Assembly: GCA_934234185.1 (NCBI GenBank)
Contig: CAKQHO010000140.1
Location: 1 to 7,488, forward strand
Direction: 5' to 3'
DNA length: 7,488 nucleotides
Origin: an uncultured Psychrobacillus sp.
GTDB lineage: Bacteria; Bacillota; Bacilli; Bacillales_A; Planococcaceae
A program made the position numbers and the translations under genes. Within the stretch, counting starts at the first letter, position 1, and the number at the start of each line of letters is the position of its first letter. The notes under the pieces are model-generated. The model saw only the letters and a program-made list of their open reading frames with translations. It did not search any database and was not told the DNA's origin. This document shows positions 7,029-7,488 of the stretch, piece after piece.

Positions 7029-7488
7029 TTGACCAAGAAAAAAGGAATTTTTGATGTTACAATTGCTGGTAATATTTTTAGACCAGCTAAAGAAATAGCA
7101 CCAGAGTCAAAAAGAATGACTACGGAAATTGCTCTTGAAACCATTGTTCGACAAATGGAGTTAAACGTATCAGATTCTACAAAATTAACTCGTTTGAAAA
7201 GTTTGAAAGCAATATTAAGTAAATTTCACAACAGTTGGTTACCAATTAAATTTTGGCTTAATATTTAAATCAAAGTTGATAAGAAAGTGAAAAAGGGTGC
7301 TTCTTCAAATGATTTAAACATTTTGCTTTCGCTTATGGATATATCAACGTTCATTGGTTTACGTGATGCAGAGGCAATCCTAACAATGTATAAAACTGGT
7401 GTCCGTATAAAAACATTGGGATTAATCAAAAATAACCACATCGAGTTTGCTGAAAAATCATAAGCTGCTCAAGTTACCATTGGATGAC
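7029..7488 (+). pseudogene. Tyrosine recombinase (integrase) pseudogene, running off the right edge
   Basis: The frame starts at TTG 7029 with AGAGGT (7015-7020) eight bases upstream, giving MTKKKGIFDVTIAG. It passes through SKRMTTEIALETIVRQMELN and TKLTRLKSLKAILSKF, which resemble the start and the last helix of an integrase core-binding domain. About 40 residues that should lie between them seem to be missing. It reaches TAA at 7266-7268. The same frame then continues without shift as IKVDKKVKKGASSNDLNILL, then STFIGLRDAEAILTMYKTGV plus RIKTLGLI. This is the beginning of the catalytic domain, with the TG-x-R motif holding the first catalytic arginine (CGT 7404-7406). A second stop, TAA, occurs at 7461-7463, after which KLLKLPLDD is read in another frame (7462-7488) and fits the next conserved stretch (K-x-x-K-x-x-PL). 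Several lesions make a functional product unlikely. It is probably a relic of an integrative element or prophage that used or lies next to the tRNA gene. Confidence 0.8.

Overview
The window looks like a low-GC Firmicutes chromosome, most likely an endospore-forming Bacillaceae-type organism. The support is AT-rich DNA, strong AGGAGG-type ribosome binding sites, sigma-A-like promoters, stem-loop plus T-run terminators, and above all a complete GerA-family nutrient germinant receptor operon. The genus cannot be fixed from sequence reading alone. Every gene is on the + strand.

Layout. Bases 1-1111 hold the C-terminal part of an MMPL/RND-type membrane transporter whose start lies before the window; a strong terminator closes it. 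Bases 1183-1524 hold a short reading frame that matches the C-terminal two thirds of the CrtO family (glycosyl-4,4'-diaponeurosporenoate acyltransferase). It lacks the usual N-terminal membrane part and any clear promoter or ribosome binding site, so I read it as a remnant. A hairpin overlaps its 3' end. Bases 1603-2826 encode a DUF819 (YjcL-like) polytopic membrane protein, apparently a single-gene unit with its own promoter and terminator.

Bases 2974-6729 are a tightly packed three-gene germination receptor operon in the order B (permease-like), A (membrane protein with a large N-terminal domain) and C (lipoprotein). B and A overlap by ATGA, and A and C overlap by about 11 bases. The three products would assemble in the spore inner membrane as one receptor. 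A weak sigma-G-like promoter candidate lies just upstream, which would fit forespore expression. No terminator is visible after the C gene.

Bases 6746-6889 hold a tRNA-Arg(UCU) gene with a good sigma-A promoter and an A-rich upstream element; its encoded 3' end is TCA instead of CCA. From 7029 to the right edge is a decayed tyrosine recombinase (integrase). It has a TTG start, an apparent internal deletion in the core-binding domain, an in-frame TAA, and a second stop with a frame change. An integrase relic just downstream of a tRNA gene suggests an old integrative element that used, or sits near, this tRNA.

I did not find a clearly new biological system. The most informative irregularities are the integrase relic beside the tRNA, the truncated CrtO-like gene, and the short repeated motif between tRNA and integrase.
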